Source: Streptosporangium lutulentum
Lineage (GTDB): Bacteria > Actinomycetota > Actinomycetes > Streptosporangiales > Streptosporangiaceae
Reading direction: 5' to 3'
DNA: 64,000 nt
Assembly: GCF_030811455.1 (NCBI RefSeq)
Contig: NZ_JAUSQU010000001.1
Coordinates: 7,936,001-8,000,000, forward strand
Shown here: piece by piece, positions 1 through 7,941 of the stretch
How positions within the stretch are numbered: the stretch's first letter is position 1
How the letters are laid out: every line of letters starts with the position of its first letter
The notes under the pieces: model-generated
Database searches by the model: none
The model's input: the letters and a program-made list of their open reading frames with translations, nothing else
What the model was told of the DNA's origin: nothing
Program-made: the position numbers and the translations under genes

Positions 1-180
1 CAGTCAACATGTCTCTGTCAGGAGTTGTGAGTCACCTCGCCTTCTGGCGCCGAGGGGTAAGGGCAGCCGTCAAGCGGCCGCGGGCGGACGTGTCGGAGGG
101 CATCACGAAGGTGGCCGTCGCCGGTCGTCATGGGTGGCCATGGCGATGGGACATGGGGCCGCCTCGCTCACCGGCCGGGG

Positions 181-240
181 AAGCCGGTGATCGGGAAGGC
201 CGGTGATCGGGAAGGCCGGTGATCGGGAAGGCCGGTAGTC
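181..240. repeat. 16-bp tandem repeat, about 3.6 copies
   Basis: The unit AAGGCCGGTGATCGGG is repeated head to tail. The first copy lacks one base (15 nt), two copies are perfect, and the last is partial and diverges after GGCCGGT. It lies in non-coding DNA and keeps no reading frame, so it is probably a slippage-generated minisatellite. Copy number may vary between strains. Confidence 0.8.
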
Positions 241-815
241 GGTGGGCGCCGGTGCCGTCGGCGCCCACCGGTCTTCGCCGGCGGGTGACGAGCGGGGCCG
301 GGTCGGCGGAGCGGTCGGCGTCCATCCCCGCCGGCCCGGCTGTCCCACTCGTGTCGGCGGCGCGGCACCACCTGGCGCCGCGCCGGCCGTCAGCGGATCG
401 CGGCGGGACGGATCAGCAGTCGCATGACGACCTCCAGGCTGTTCGTGGGGGGTGGTGGGGACCGGCCGACCGTCGACCACGGTGCGGGGTCGCGGTCGGT
501 GGAACTGCGTGATCAGGTGCGGTGGTACGAATGCGAGGTGAGCCGGGGTCGTGGGAACCCGGTGATCGGTACGGCCCGTGCGCCTGTCCCGGCTGCCGCC
601 GTACGGTGCCGAGTCCTATGGGTGAGGTGGTCCGCTCCCGGCCGCTCCGGTTCGACGGCCGTGCGCACGCGCTGCGATTCGAGCCGACCACCGATCTCGG
701 CCTCGGACGGCGAGCCTCGTCGCGCAGGAGATGAAGGGCGCGGTGCTGCAGTCGCAAATTGCTGCACCTCCTGAACTTTCGCCACCTTTATGGCACGTTC
801 TGGCGCGATCTTAAA

Positions 816-845
816 ATGTTACGTACAAACTGTCTAGATGTTACG
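816..845. promoter_or_regulatory. Direct octamer repeat, possible operator
   Basis: ATGTTACG occurs at 816-823 and again at 838-845, a spacing of 22 bp (about two helical turns), within a locally A/T-rich stretch. Two same-face direct repeats fit a dimeric regulator site. The nearest downstream gene starts at 1177, so the link is weak. Confidence 0.25.
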
Positions 846-1176
846 GTCGAATCCGTCAAACTTTTGTCGTTCCAGGACTAAAGTCCAGCACTGTTGATCG
901 AAACTCCCGCGACGCGGCACCAGGAAAGTGGCGCGGCACAGAGAAGCGGCATGTCGCCGGAACGTTCGCCCGGAGCCGGACGCGGTTCGCACGCGCCATC
1001 CACCCGTCGCCGAACGCTCGATCCGTACAAGCAAACGCATGCTTGACCATCAGGGTTATACGCGATCTCTTAGGTGAGGCGGCCGGGCCTCATGAAGATC
1101 TTGACGCTGTCGGCACGGCGTGTTGTGATCCAGGTATTCGTTATTTCATGCCTATTTGGTAGGGAATGGGGCGGTT

Positions 1177-2430
1177 ATGAGGGTTCTCCGGCGTGCGGCT
1201 GCGATGGCCGCGCTCCTGGTGGGCGCGGTCGGCATCCAAGTCGTCCAGGGCGGAGCGGCGCAGGCGGCTCTGCCCGCCGCCGCCGTCGCGCTCGGCGACA
1301 GTTTCGTCAGCGGGGAGGGCGCGGGGGACTACCAGCCCGTCGTCGACGCCTCCGGGACGGCACAGTCCTTCCCCGGCTGGTCGGCGGCCAACGGCAACGC
1401 CTACTTCTGCCACCGGTCGGCGAACGCCTCGCTGTTCAAGGCGTCGTTCCCCGGTATCCAGGACCGCTTCAACCTCGCGTGCTCCGGCGGCCAGCCCGCC
1501 GACATCGCCAACCCCTCCGGTGCCCGCGCCAAGGGCCGCTCCGTCGCCTCGCAACTCGACCAGCTACGCGCCGTCGCCCAGACCCACGACATCGACGTCG
1601 TCCTCGTCGGCCTCGGTTCCAACAACAGCCAGTTCACCTTCGGCGACGTGGCCACGGTGTGCGCCAACCGCTTCATCGCCGACGCCTGGACAGGCTGGTG
1701 GGAGTTCTGGGCCTACCTGGGCGGCGACGTGCCGCAGGAGCCCTGCACCGTCTCGGATCTGGCCTCCGACGCCGAGGTCGCCGCCGCCACCACCGAGACC
1801 ACCGCCGCCCTGCGCCAGATCCTCGACACCCTCGCCCAGGTCGACGCCGACGGCGTCCACCAGGTGGTCCTGCAGACCTACACCAACCCGCTGCCGCTCG
1901 ACGTCGCCCCGCAGTACCGGGACGAGGACAACCGCACCGACACCCGCGACAAGTTCCGCGACCTCGGCGCCGAGCGGTACGCCGCCGGCTGCCCGATCCA
2001 CCGCGCGAGCCTCGCCCCCGGGCACGTGTTCTCCCAGAACCTCGGCTCCCTGGTCAAGAACGCCTACACCACGCTGGCGGCCGAGCGTCCGACGGCCGAC
2101 CTGCGCGTGCTGGACGTCCAGAAGGCGTTCGACGGGGCCCGGCTCTGCGAGAACCCCGGCAGCCCGGCGGGCGCGCTCGCCACGCCGGTCCGGGTGCAGG
2201 ACGGGCCGACCGGCACGTACGTCACCAACCTGTCCGGTTGGGACAAGATCGGCGTTCAGCGGGTGGCGAACACCTGCGTCACCTACTTCCAGACCTGCCA
2301 GGAGGCGTGGCACCCCAACGCCGCGGGCCACACCGTCCTCGGCCAGTGCCTGACCGGCGCCCTCACCGCCGCGTCCCGTACGATCGTCACGTGCGCCCGT
2401 AACGCGAACGGCACGCTCACCGTCTCCTGA
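1177..2430 (+). CDS. Secreted SGNH/GDSL-type hydrolase
   Basis: Predicted extracellular esterase or lipase of the SGNH superfamily, 417 residues. A Sec signal peptide is visible (MRVLRR, then a hydrophobic stretch, cleavage likely after AAQA near residue 30). Block I is ALGDSFVSGEG with the nucleophile Ser about 42, the oxyanion Asn block is VGLGSNN, and the C-terminal catalytic block is EAWHPNAAGH. At least eight cysteines suggest disulfides, as in secreted actinobacterial members. I chose the ATG at 1177, preceded by AGGGAATGGGG, over the in-frame TTG at 1156 because the twin-arginine-like start and the ribosome site fit better. It stands alone on the plus strand. Substrate cannot be told from sequence; the Asp/His pair supports a lipase or esterase rather than a pure binding protein. 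Confidence 0.88.
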   Translation: MRVLRRAAAMAALLVGAVGIQVVQGGAAQAALPAAAVALGDSFVSGEGAGDYQPVVDASGTAQSFPGWSAANGNAYFCHRSANASLFKASFPGIQDRFNLACSGGQPADIANPSGARAKGRSVASQLDQLRAVAQTHDIDVVLVGLGSNNSQFTFGDVATVCANRFIADAWTGWWEFWAYLGGDVPQEPCTVSDLASDAEVAAATTETTAALRQILDTLAQVDADGVHQVVLQTYTNPLPLDVAPQYRDEDNRTDTRDKFRDLGAERYAAGCPIHRASLAPGHVFSQNLGSLVKNAYTTLAAERPTADLRVLDVQKAFDGARLCENPGSPAGALATPVRVQDGPTGTYVTNLSGWDKIGVQRVANTCVTYFQTCQEAWHPNAAGHTVLGQCLTGALTAASRTIVTCARNANGTLTVS

Positions 2431-2707
2431 CGTCTCCCCTTGATGCGCGACTTGATACGCGACAGCGCGCGCCCTGCCTCCGGGGAGCGCGCCGTCGCAG
2501 CGGGGCTTCCCGCCGTCCTGCGAAACCGGCCGTGCTTGAGGTCGCCCCGATTGCGATACCTCTCGGACGGCCCGGCGATAAAGTCCGCGCGTGCGTTGAT
2601 CTTCCGGGCGGCGGCCAAGTGCCGCCGTGGACGGTGCGGGCGACCCCCCGGCCGGCGGGGCCGCCCCAACAGGCATACCCGCCACCATCCCTTCCGGAGA
2701 TCGCACG

Positions 2708-3445
2708 ATGCCCACTCAGCGCCCCCTCACCTACCGCGCGTTCGTCGAGCTCGCCGCCACCGACCCCGCCGTCGTCGGCCTCGTCCTCAAGGGCTCCCGT
2801 GCCCACGACGACATGACCACCGAGCACTCCGACCACGACCTGTACGTCGTCCTCGCCGACGGCGCGACAACGGATCTCACCCGGTTCGCCGGCCACCGCA
2901 CTCCTGAGCTCGACCTCGTCATCGTCTCCCTCACCGAGTTTCGCGCGGCTGGAATGCCCGGCTTCGAGCGCTATGCCCTCGCCCGCGCCCGGATCGTGCT
3001 CGACCGGCTCGACGGAGGCATCGCCCAGATCCTGGCCACCAAGGCGCGGCTCAACGCCGATGAGGCATTCCGGAACTCCGGTGAATGGCTCGACGCCTAT
3101 GCCAACTCCCTCTACCGCTCCGTCAAGAACGACCGTGACGGACATTCACTCGCCGCCCGCCTCGACGCCGCCGACAGCATCCGGTTTCTGCTGGAGCTGC
3201 TCTTCGCTCTCGACCGTCGCCCACGCCCCTACAACAAGTATCTGGAATGGGAACTCGCCCGATGCCCCTTGCCCGGCTGGGACACCGGGATGCTGCTGGA
3301 GGCCGCGAACCGCATCTCGGGAACGGGCGACGTGCCCCTGCAACGGCGCCTCTTCGCCCAGGCCGAGGCAGCGGCCCGACGCGCCGGGCACGGCGCGGTG
3401 CTGGACGCATGGGGCGAAGACCTTGACCTGATGCGACCGCAATAG
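2708..3445 (+). CDS. Nucleotidyltransferase-domain protein
   Basis: A 245-residue cytosolic protein with a minimal pol-beta-type nucleotidyltransferase core: GSRAHDD near residue 29 followed by SDHDLYVV (Asp 42 and Asp 44), the GS...DxD metal-binding arrangement. The C-terminal half is helical and resembles the helical domain seen in aminoglycoside-adenylyltransferase-like and kanamycin nucleotidyltransferase-like proteins. Substrate is unknown. The ATG at 2708 follows CCGGAG by 8 nt; an open frame extends 27 codons upstream but has no ribosome site. It follows the hydrolase gene after 277 bp and is probably transcribed separately. It lies just outside the tRNA-linked island boundary, so it is likely chromosomal. 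Confidence 0.72.
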   Translation: MPTQRPLTYRAFVELAATDPAVVGLVLKGSRAHDDMTTEHSDHDLYVVLADGATTDLTRFAGHRTPELDLVIVSLTEFRAAGMPGFERYALARARIVLDRLDGGIAQILATKARLNADEAFRNSGEWLDAYANSLYRSVKNDRDGHSLAARLDAADSIRFLLELLFALDRRPRPYNKYLEWELARCPLPGWDTGMLLEAANRISGTGDVPLQRRLFAQAEAAARRAGHGAVLDAWGEDLDLMRPQ

Positions 3446-3597
3446 GGCATACCGCGAAAGGCGCCCGCGCCGCTGTGGCACCACCCGAGAATCGTCGTCG
3501 CCCTGGCCGCCGCCCGCGACGTGATCATCGACGGGAAGGGGCGTAGGGCATGGTGCTGCCTGGAAACGGCTCGCTGAACGAGCCTTGTCCATCAACC

Positions 3598-3638
3598 GGA
3601 AAAGAAAAATCCTGGCCACTTTGGTAAGTGGCCAGGAC
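3598..3638 (-). terminator. Rho-independent terminator of the tRNA unit (minus strand)
   Basis: A perfect 12-bp stem, TCCTGGCCACTT paired with AAGTGGCCAGGA, closes on a 4-nt loop (3611-3638). On the minus strand it is followed by TTTTTCTTTT, the complement of the A-rich run at 3598-3610. This is a textbook intrinsic terminator reading right to left, immediately downstream of the tRNA 3' remnant at 3656-3677. It shows where tRNA transcription once ended. Confidence 0.85.
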
Positions 3639-3655
3639 CTCATACATATCGGTGT

Positions 3656-3677
3656 GTCCGAGGGGGGACTTGAACCG
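3656..3677 (-). other. tRNA-Leu 3'-end remnant, probable attachment site
   Basis: Read on the minus strand the sequence gives a T-loop TTCAAGT, T-stem 3' strand CCCCC, acceptor 3' strand CTCGGAC and discriminator A. The matching acceptor 5' strand GTCCGAG and a leucine-type discriminator A point to tRNA-Leu, which is inference from general knowledge of actinobacterial tRNAs. Upstream of the T-loop the sequence breaks off: the T-stem 5' strand is degraded and there is no anticodon arm. Preservation of only the T-loop-to-3'-end part is the classic footprint of integration by a tRNA-targeting tyrosine recombinase. The intact tRNA gene is not in this window. Confidence 0.7.
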
Positions 3678-3850
3678 TTCGCCCATCTCCTGAGTAGCTT
3701 CGACGCTCCGTGGCTGGACCTCTCATGTCCGGAATAGGCGCACAGGGAAGCGGCACCCGCACCCATTTCAACGAGATCGGGCCCTGCTTCGCGCCACACG
3801 CCCATGCCGGGGAAGTCCAGCAGCCACCAGCTCGGGATCTTCAGCAGACA
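3664..3850 (+). repeat. Island left-end repeat, copy A
   Basis: This stretch aligns with 17841-18017 in the same orientation. It starts at the T-arm-like core GGGGGACTTGAAC and continues through TCTCATGTCCGGAAT to CGGGATCTTCAGCAG, with roughly three quarters of positions identical by eye. No gene is evident between 3446 and 3958 apart from this repeat, the tRNA remnant and the terminator. Confidence 0.75.
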
Positions 3851-3958
3851 ATCTCAGCTAAGCCCAGGACAGCGATGACAAGGGGTCAGGGCCTCGGTGA
3901 TTGCCACACCGAACCCCTTCCTGCATCCCGGCAATTTGATCAACCCGGGACCCGGGCG

Positions 3959-4660
3959 ATGCGCCCCTCCTCTGCCGGGGAGGCGGTGCCGATCGAAGGG
4001 GCTTGGGTCGGGCGCACTCAGCGCGATCGGTACGGGGACCGGATCATCCTGGGCTTTGCGGTGGCTGTCCTGCTGGCAGTCGCAGGCGCGGCCGCCTACG
4101 TCTCATACCACCACTTCTATGGTCTGGCGATCGTTCTCGGTGAGCGGCACGACATGGCCATTCTGTATCCGGCGATGTCTGACGGTGTGATCGTCATGGC
4201 GTCGCTGGTGATGGTCTACTGCTCGCGTCGTCGGCTACGTGTGCCGGTGCTGGCATGGGTAGCGCTTGCATTGGGCGGTGCGGTGACGCTGGCGGCGAAC
4301 GTGGCGCACGGCTGGTCCGGCGGACTCGGGTCGCGCCTGGTCAGCGCTCTGGCACCGCTGGCCTTCGCGGGCGCGTACGAACTGCTCATGTGGATCGTCC
4401 GGAACACCCGACAACCGTCCATCGAGACGCCGGCCAAGGACCACGTGTGCCAGCCCGTTGAGACTCTCGTTGAGGTGGAACGCGTGGTGCCGCTGCTACC
4501 CACCGACCGGTACGAGGCGGCGCGGCTCACCTATATCGAGAGCCTTAGTGAGGGCAATCAGAGGGTCGGCCGACGCCCGCTGATGAGCCGGTGGGGGCTG
4601 GAACAGCGTGAGGCCGAGGAGATCATCACCGAGGTGGAGAAGGAGCGGAGCAATGATCGA
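3959..4660 (+). pseudogene. DUF2637 (SpdB-like) membrane protein, disrupted
   Basis: DUF2637 proteins are encoded on actinobacterial integrative-conjugative elements and plasmids and resemble the Spd spread proteins that help mycelial transfer. Four transmembrane segments are visible in order: IILGFAVAVLLAVAGAA, ILYPAMSDGVIVMASL, AWVALALGGAVTLAA and LVSALAPLAFAGAYELL. A cytosolic tail with a short helical, DNA-binding-like segment (GRRPLMSRWGLEQREAEEI) follows. The frame runs into the IS256 element at about 4661 and picks up foreign codons to 4795. A plausible remainder resumes at 6068. The ATG at 3959 is a guess; in-frame upstream starts exist. A 98%-identical fragment of the 3' half lies at 18121-18365. 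Confidence 0.72.
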
Positions 4661-6067
4661 AACCTGTGGATCTGCCGGGGAGGGGTGTACCTTCCCGGAT
4701 CATCCGATGATGGTTTCGAGATAAGGCCGACGTTGGCGCGTCGGTCGGGAAGGCACACCCGTGCCGCTCACCGTAGTGCCCGAACCGCCCGCTGACGACA
4801 GCTCATCGACGGCCGCCGCCTCCTCGTTGATCGATGAGATCGTCCGTGAGGGCGCCCGTAAGATGCTGGCCGCCGCGTTGCAGGCCGAGGTGGACGCCTA
4901 CATCGCCGCCTTCGCTGACGAGCGCGATGCGGCCGGTCGCCGTCTGGTGGTGCGTAACGGCTCCCATCAGCCGCGCGAGATCCTCACCGCGGCCGGCGCG
5001 ATCGAGGTCACGGCCCCGCGCGTCAACGACAAGCGCATCGACGAGCAGACGGGTGAGCGTCAGCGGTTCTCCTCATCGATCCTGCCGGCCTGGGCGCGTA
5101 AGACCCCGCAGGTCAGCGAGGTGTTGCCGCTGTTGTACCTGCACGGCCTGTCCTCGGGCGATTTCATCCCCGCGCTGGGCCAATTCCTCGGCTCGACCGC
5201 GGGCCTGTCCGCGCCGGTGATCACTCGTCTGACCGAGACCTGGAAGGGCGAGCAGCGCGCGTTTGCCGCCCGCGACCTGTCCGGCGCCGACTACGTCTAC
5301 CTGTGGGTCGACGGCATCCACGTCAACATCCGGCTGGAGGAGCACAAGCTGTGCCTGCTGGTGATGATCGGGGTGCGCGCTGATGGCCGCAAGGAACTCG
5401 TCGCGCTGAGCGACGGCTATCGGGAGTCGGCTGAGTCGTGGGCCGATCTGCTGCGCGATGCCAAAAGGCGCGGGATGCGGGCGCCGGTGCTGGCGATGGG
5501 GGACGGTGCGCTGGGGTTCTGGTCCGCGCTTCGGGAGGTGTTTCCGCAGGCCAGAGAGCAGAGGTGTTGGTTTCACAAGATCGCTAATGTGCTGGGGGCG
5601 CTGCCGAAGTCCGCTCACCCCGCAGCGAAGAAGGCCCTGGCCGAGATCTGGAACGCCGAGGACAAAAACCATGCCCAGGCCGCGGTCAAGGGCTTCCAGG
5701 CCGCCTACGGCGCCAAGTATCCCAAGGCCGTGACCAAGGTGGTCGACGACCTCGAGGAGCTGCTCGCCTTCTATGACTTCCCGGCCGAGCACTGGGTGCA
5801 CCTACGCACGACCAACCCGATCGAGTCGACCTTCGCCACCGTCCGGCACCGCACCAAGGTCACCAAGGGGCCCGGCTCACGCGCTGCCGGGCTGGCCATG
5901 GCGTTCAAGCTGATCGAGTCCGCCCAGGCCCGCTGGCGCGCGGTCAACGCCCCTCATCTGGTCGCGCTGGTCCGCGCCGGGGCGACCTTCACCGGCGGCA
6001 AGCTCGTCGAACGACCCGACGACCACGTCCCATCCGCAGCCGCTTAAAAGATCTTGATCCACAGGTA
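4661..6067 (+). mobile_element. IS256-family insertion sequence
   Basis: The transposase gene at 4761-6047 is bracketed by a perfect 11-bp inverted repeat, ACCTGTGGATC at 4662-4672 and its complement at 6056-6066. These fit IS256-type ends of a roughly 1.4-kb element. It interrupts the DUF2637 gene. I could not find an unambiguous target-site duplication. Confidence 0.8.
4761..6047 (+). CDS. IS256-family (Mutator-like) transposase
   Basis: A full-length 428-residue DDE transposase. Family marks include the N-terminal VRNGSHQPREILTAAG and VTAPRVNDKR, the first catalytic Asp in YLWVDGIHVN, the second in LAMGDGALGFW, the AREQRCWFHKIANVLG signature and the Glu in LRTTNPIESTFATVRHRTK. The start is the GTG at 4761, close behind the left terminal repeat. 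The frame is intact, so the element may still be active. Its insertion split the DUF2637 gene, and its G+C-rich codon use matches the host, suggesting circulation among related actinomycetes. Confidence 0.95.
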   Translation: MPLTVVPEPPADDSSSTAAASSLIDEIVREGARKMLAAALQAEVDAYIAAFADERDAAGRRLVVRNGSHQPREILTAAGAIEVTAPRVNDKRIDEQTGERQRFSSSILPAWARKTPQVSEVLPLLYLHGLSSGDFIPALGQFLGSTAGLSAPVITRLTETWKGEQRAFAARDLSGADYVYLWVDGIHVNIRLEEHKLCLLVMIGVRADGRKELVALSDGYRESAESWADLLRDAKRRGMRAPVLAMGDGALGFWSALREVFPQAREQRCWFHKIANVLGALPKSAHPAAKKALAEIWNAEDKNHAQAAVKGFQAAYGAKYPKAVTKVVDDLEELLAFYDFPAEHWVHLRTTNPIESTFATVRHRTKVTKGPGSRAAGLAMAFKLIESAQARWRAVNAPHLVALVRAGATFTGGKLVERPDDHVPSAAA

Positions 6068-6186
6068 TTGACGATTGCTCGAAGGAGCGGGCCCACGCCA
6101 TCGTCGAGGTGGCCGATTCGGAGAGTGTCGTGCCGCCGCCGGGAGGCCTCCGTTCGACCGGCACGAGCGAGGCCTGTGGCGCGTAG
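6068..6186 (+). pseudogene. Possible 3' remainder of the DUF2637 gene
   Basis: Directly after the IS256 right end the frame reads SKERAHAIVEVADSESVVPP and stops at TAG 6184-6186. The charged-helix-plus-proline-tail character matches the end expected for the interrupted protein (EVEKERSN just left of the element). The assignment rests only on position and character. Confidence 0.4.
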
Positions 6187-6274
6187 TAAAAGACATCGGT
6201 AACGGGGTGGTCGGGTCGTCCTCCAATCGCCTAGTTCGATCATCGGGCGGTCCCCCATTCTGAAACGATCAAGG

Positions 6275-6311
6275 TTCTGGGCCGCGATAAATCATTTATC
6301 GCGGCCCAGAA
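6275..6311. terminator. 17-bp perfect stem-loop
   Basis: TTCTGGGCCGCGATAAA (6275-6291) pairs with its exact complement at 6295-6311 across a 3-nt loop. There is no clear T-tract on either side, so it could be a factor-dependent bidirectional terminator, an mRNA 3' stabiliser or a protein site. It lies downstream of the minus-strand regulator gene at 6719 and of the broken DUF2637 unit. Confidence 0.5.
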
Positions 6312-6351
6312 TTGGCACCAAGATCAATTTGAGTTCCGTAGAGCATAGGCT

Positions 6352-6406
6352 CGTGCAGCCGAACACCGCTTGTGACTAGAGGACTCGTACGTCCAAAGCA
6401 ACGGCA
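6352..6406 (+). repeat. Segment duplicated at 18365-18417
   Basis: The run GTGCAGCCGAACACCGCTTG and what follows, to about 6406, aligns with 18365-18417 with a few substitutions and a short indel. In copy B it is joined directly to the DUF2637 fragment. In copy A the two parts are 1.8 kb apart, separated by the rest of the gene and the IS256 element. Confidence 0.7.
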
Positions 6407-6718
6407 AGACGACTGATGGAGATAAAGAATGAGGCGCACGAGCGCCCGGCCAAGACAGTAGCTAGGAAGATGCTGGGGGCGTGCGCCCTTTCCTGAACCT
6501 CAGTAGCATCGGCACGATGCCGCAGCATTGTCTCCGCGACCGATGCCGACTTATATCTACCAATGTGTTCACGCACACGGGGAGACCACCGCCGGCCGAT
6601 CACGTACTTTCTGGGCGGCGCGCATGACACGGGTGCGGCTTACGGGATCTTGCCTTTGACCTCCACTTGCTCGTGTCGATAGCGATGCCCGCCACACCGG
6701 ATAGGACATCGCTGGGAA

Positions 6719-7744
6719 TTAAGCGGTTGACGCGAAACGGATGTTCTCCACGATCTGCGCCGGGAGTGCAGTAAGAGCAGTGACACTGCGAGGCGAGCTA
6801 AGAAACTCTAGGAGCCTTGCTGGTTGCTCGGGGGGACCGAGTGGGACCGGCTCGACGCGCCGCCATCCTCTCGCGGATGCGGTCTTGATGGCGGTGAGGT
6901 AGGTGGTGTCTTTCATCTTGCCCAGCGTCTTGGCGCGCATGAGCAGGGCGGCCAAAGAGACTTGCCACTGCTGCTTGAGCGCGAACAGTTTTGGCCAGTC
7001 GACGGTGCTCGGTAGGTGGTCGTAGATGTCGATTGCGGGCATGAGGAGAGCTGCCGCGAACTGGTGGGCCTGGGTCTCGACCTCTTTGACGCCCCATATC
7101 TGCTCGCCGTGGAGGATGAGATGGCCGAGTTCGTGGGCGCAGTCGAAACGCGAGCGGGCGCGGTCGTTTTTGTCGGTGCTCAGGACGACGACCGAATGGT
7201 CGGCGAAGGGCAGGGAGAAGGCGTCGACGTCCGTATTGCCGAGCGGCAGACGGATGACTGTGACCCCGTGTGCTTCAAGTAGTCCGACGACATTGGTCAG
7301 CGGTCCAGGCGGGACATCCCAGAGCGATCGAATGCGCGCGGCGGCCTGCTCTATCTCGTCGATTCCGGCGTCCAGCCCGCTCACGGGGATCGTTGGCACG
7401 TTGGTGGGGGGAAACAGGCCTGCTTGGGCAGCCTCGATGGCGAGGTCGTGGGCGACGTGTGCGATTGCTCGGGCGCGTCGTCGGTCGGCGATGGATGTCC
7501 GTCGCAGCGAGCGGAAGAAGCCCTCGTGGCTCTCCGTCATCGGCATGTGGAAGAACCCGAGGGGTACGGCGAGCAGTCGGCTCAGGATGGCGATCGTGTC
7601 GGGACTGGGGCGAGCCGCGCCGCTCTCGAATTGGCTGATCGCGGCAGGCGTGAGGCCTGCTTCGCCTGCCAGCTTCGCCTGGCTCCATTGCGCCAGTTCT
7701 CGGGCTGTGCGGAGGCGTATCCGGTCGAACGCCTGCGTGCTCAT
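6719..7744 (-). CDS. XRE-family HTH regulator with ImmA/IrrE metallopeptidase domain
   Basis: A 341-residue one-polypeptide fusion. The N-terminal helix-turn-helix is at about residues 10-65 (LAQWSQAKLAGEAGLTPAAI). The C-terminal ImmA/IrrE-type zinc protease has the gluzincin motif HELGH at 204-208. Proteins of this kind repress or derepress mobile elements and defence loci by cleaving a repressor, and some are antitoxins; which applies here is not visible. It is transcribed divergently from the CBASS operon, with about 200 bp between the ATGs at 7744 and 7942, so it is a good candidate for controlling CBASS. No partner gene in the same operon is evident. Confidence 0.85.
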   Translation of the reverse strand: MSTQAFDRIRLRTARELAQWSQAKLAGEAGLTPAAISQFESGAARPSPDTIAILSRLLAVPLGFFHMPMTESHEGFFRSLRRTSIADRRRARAIAHVAHDLAIEAAQAGLFPPTNVPTIPVSGLDAGIDEIEQAAARIRSLWDVPPGPLTNVVGLLEAHGVTVIRLPLGNTDVDAFSLPFADHSVVVLSTDKNDRARSRFDCAHELGHLILHGEQIWGVKEVETQAHQFAAALLMPAIDIYDHLPSTVDWPKLFALKQQWQVSLAALLMRAKTLGKMKDTTYLTAIKTASARGWRRVEPVPLGPPEQPARLLEFLSSPRSVTALTALPAQIVENIRFASTA

Positions 7745-7941
7745 CTCTTCCCCTCGCCTACTTTTCTTCCCTCATCTTGTCGGATCCCGGTGTCGCCCGC
7801 CCGTTTGGGTGGTCCATCGGAGTGTGGGTCGCACTGTCAGTGTAGAAGTTCACACGGAAAATGATGTCGTGGTATTAAGTATCTTCGATAGTAGAGATCG
7901 CCCTCGGTGGTCTCCTCGGAGCGGCGGTACGGAGGTCGGTT

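Larger units (their letters stand above)
1..1176. other. Long non-coding leader region
   Basis: No convincing gene was found before the SGNH hydrolase. Open frames here are arginine/proline-rich and mutually overlapping on both strands, as expected from chance in very G+C-rich DNA. Visible structure is a 16-bp tandem array (181-240) and a more A/T-rich stretch around 805-850 with a repeated octamer. A divergent regulatory region or decayed DNA are both possible. Confidence 0.5.
6187..6718. other. Intergenic region with hairpin and duplicated segment
   Basis: No convincing gene. A short minus-strand open frame at 6376-6630 gives no recognisable protein. The region holds a long perfect hairpin (6275-6311) and a segment (6352-6406) that recurs at 18365-18417. 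Confidence 0.5.

Noticed and set aside
1074-2402. Long Arg/Pro-rich frame overlapping the SGNH hydrolase in another phase
   Set aside because: Composition is typical of a shadow frame in G+C-rich DNA; the 1177-2430 frame has signal peptide and catalytic blocks.
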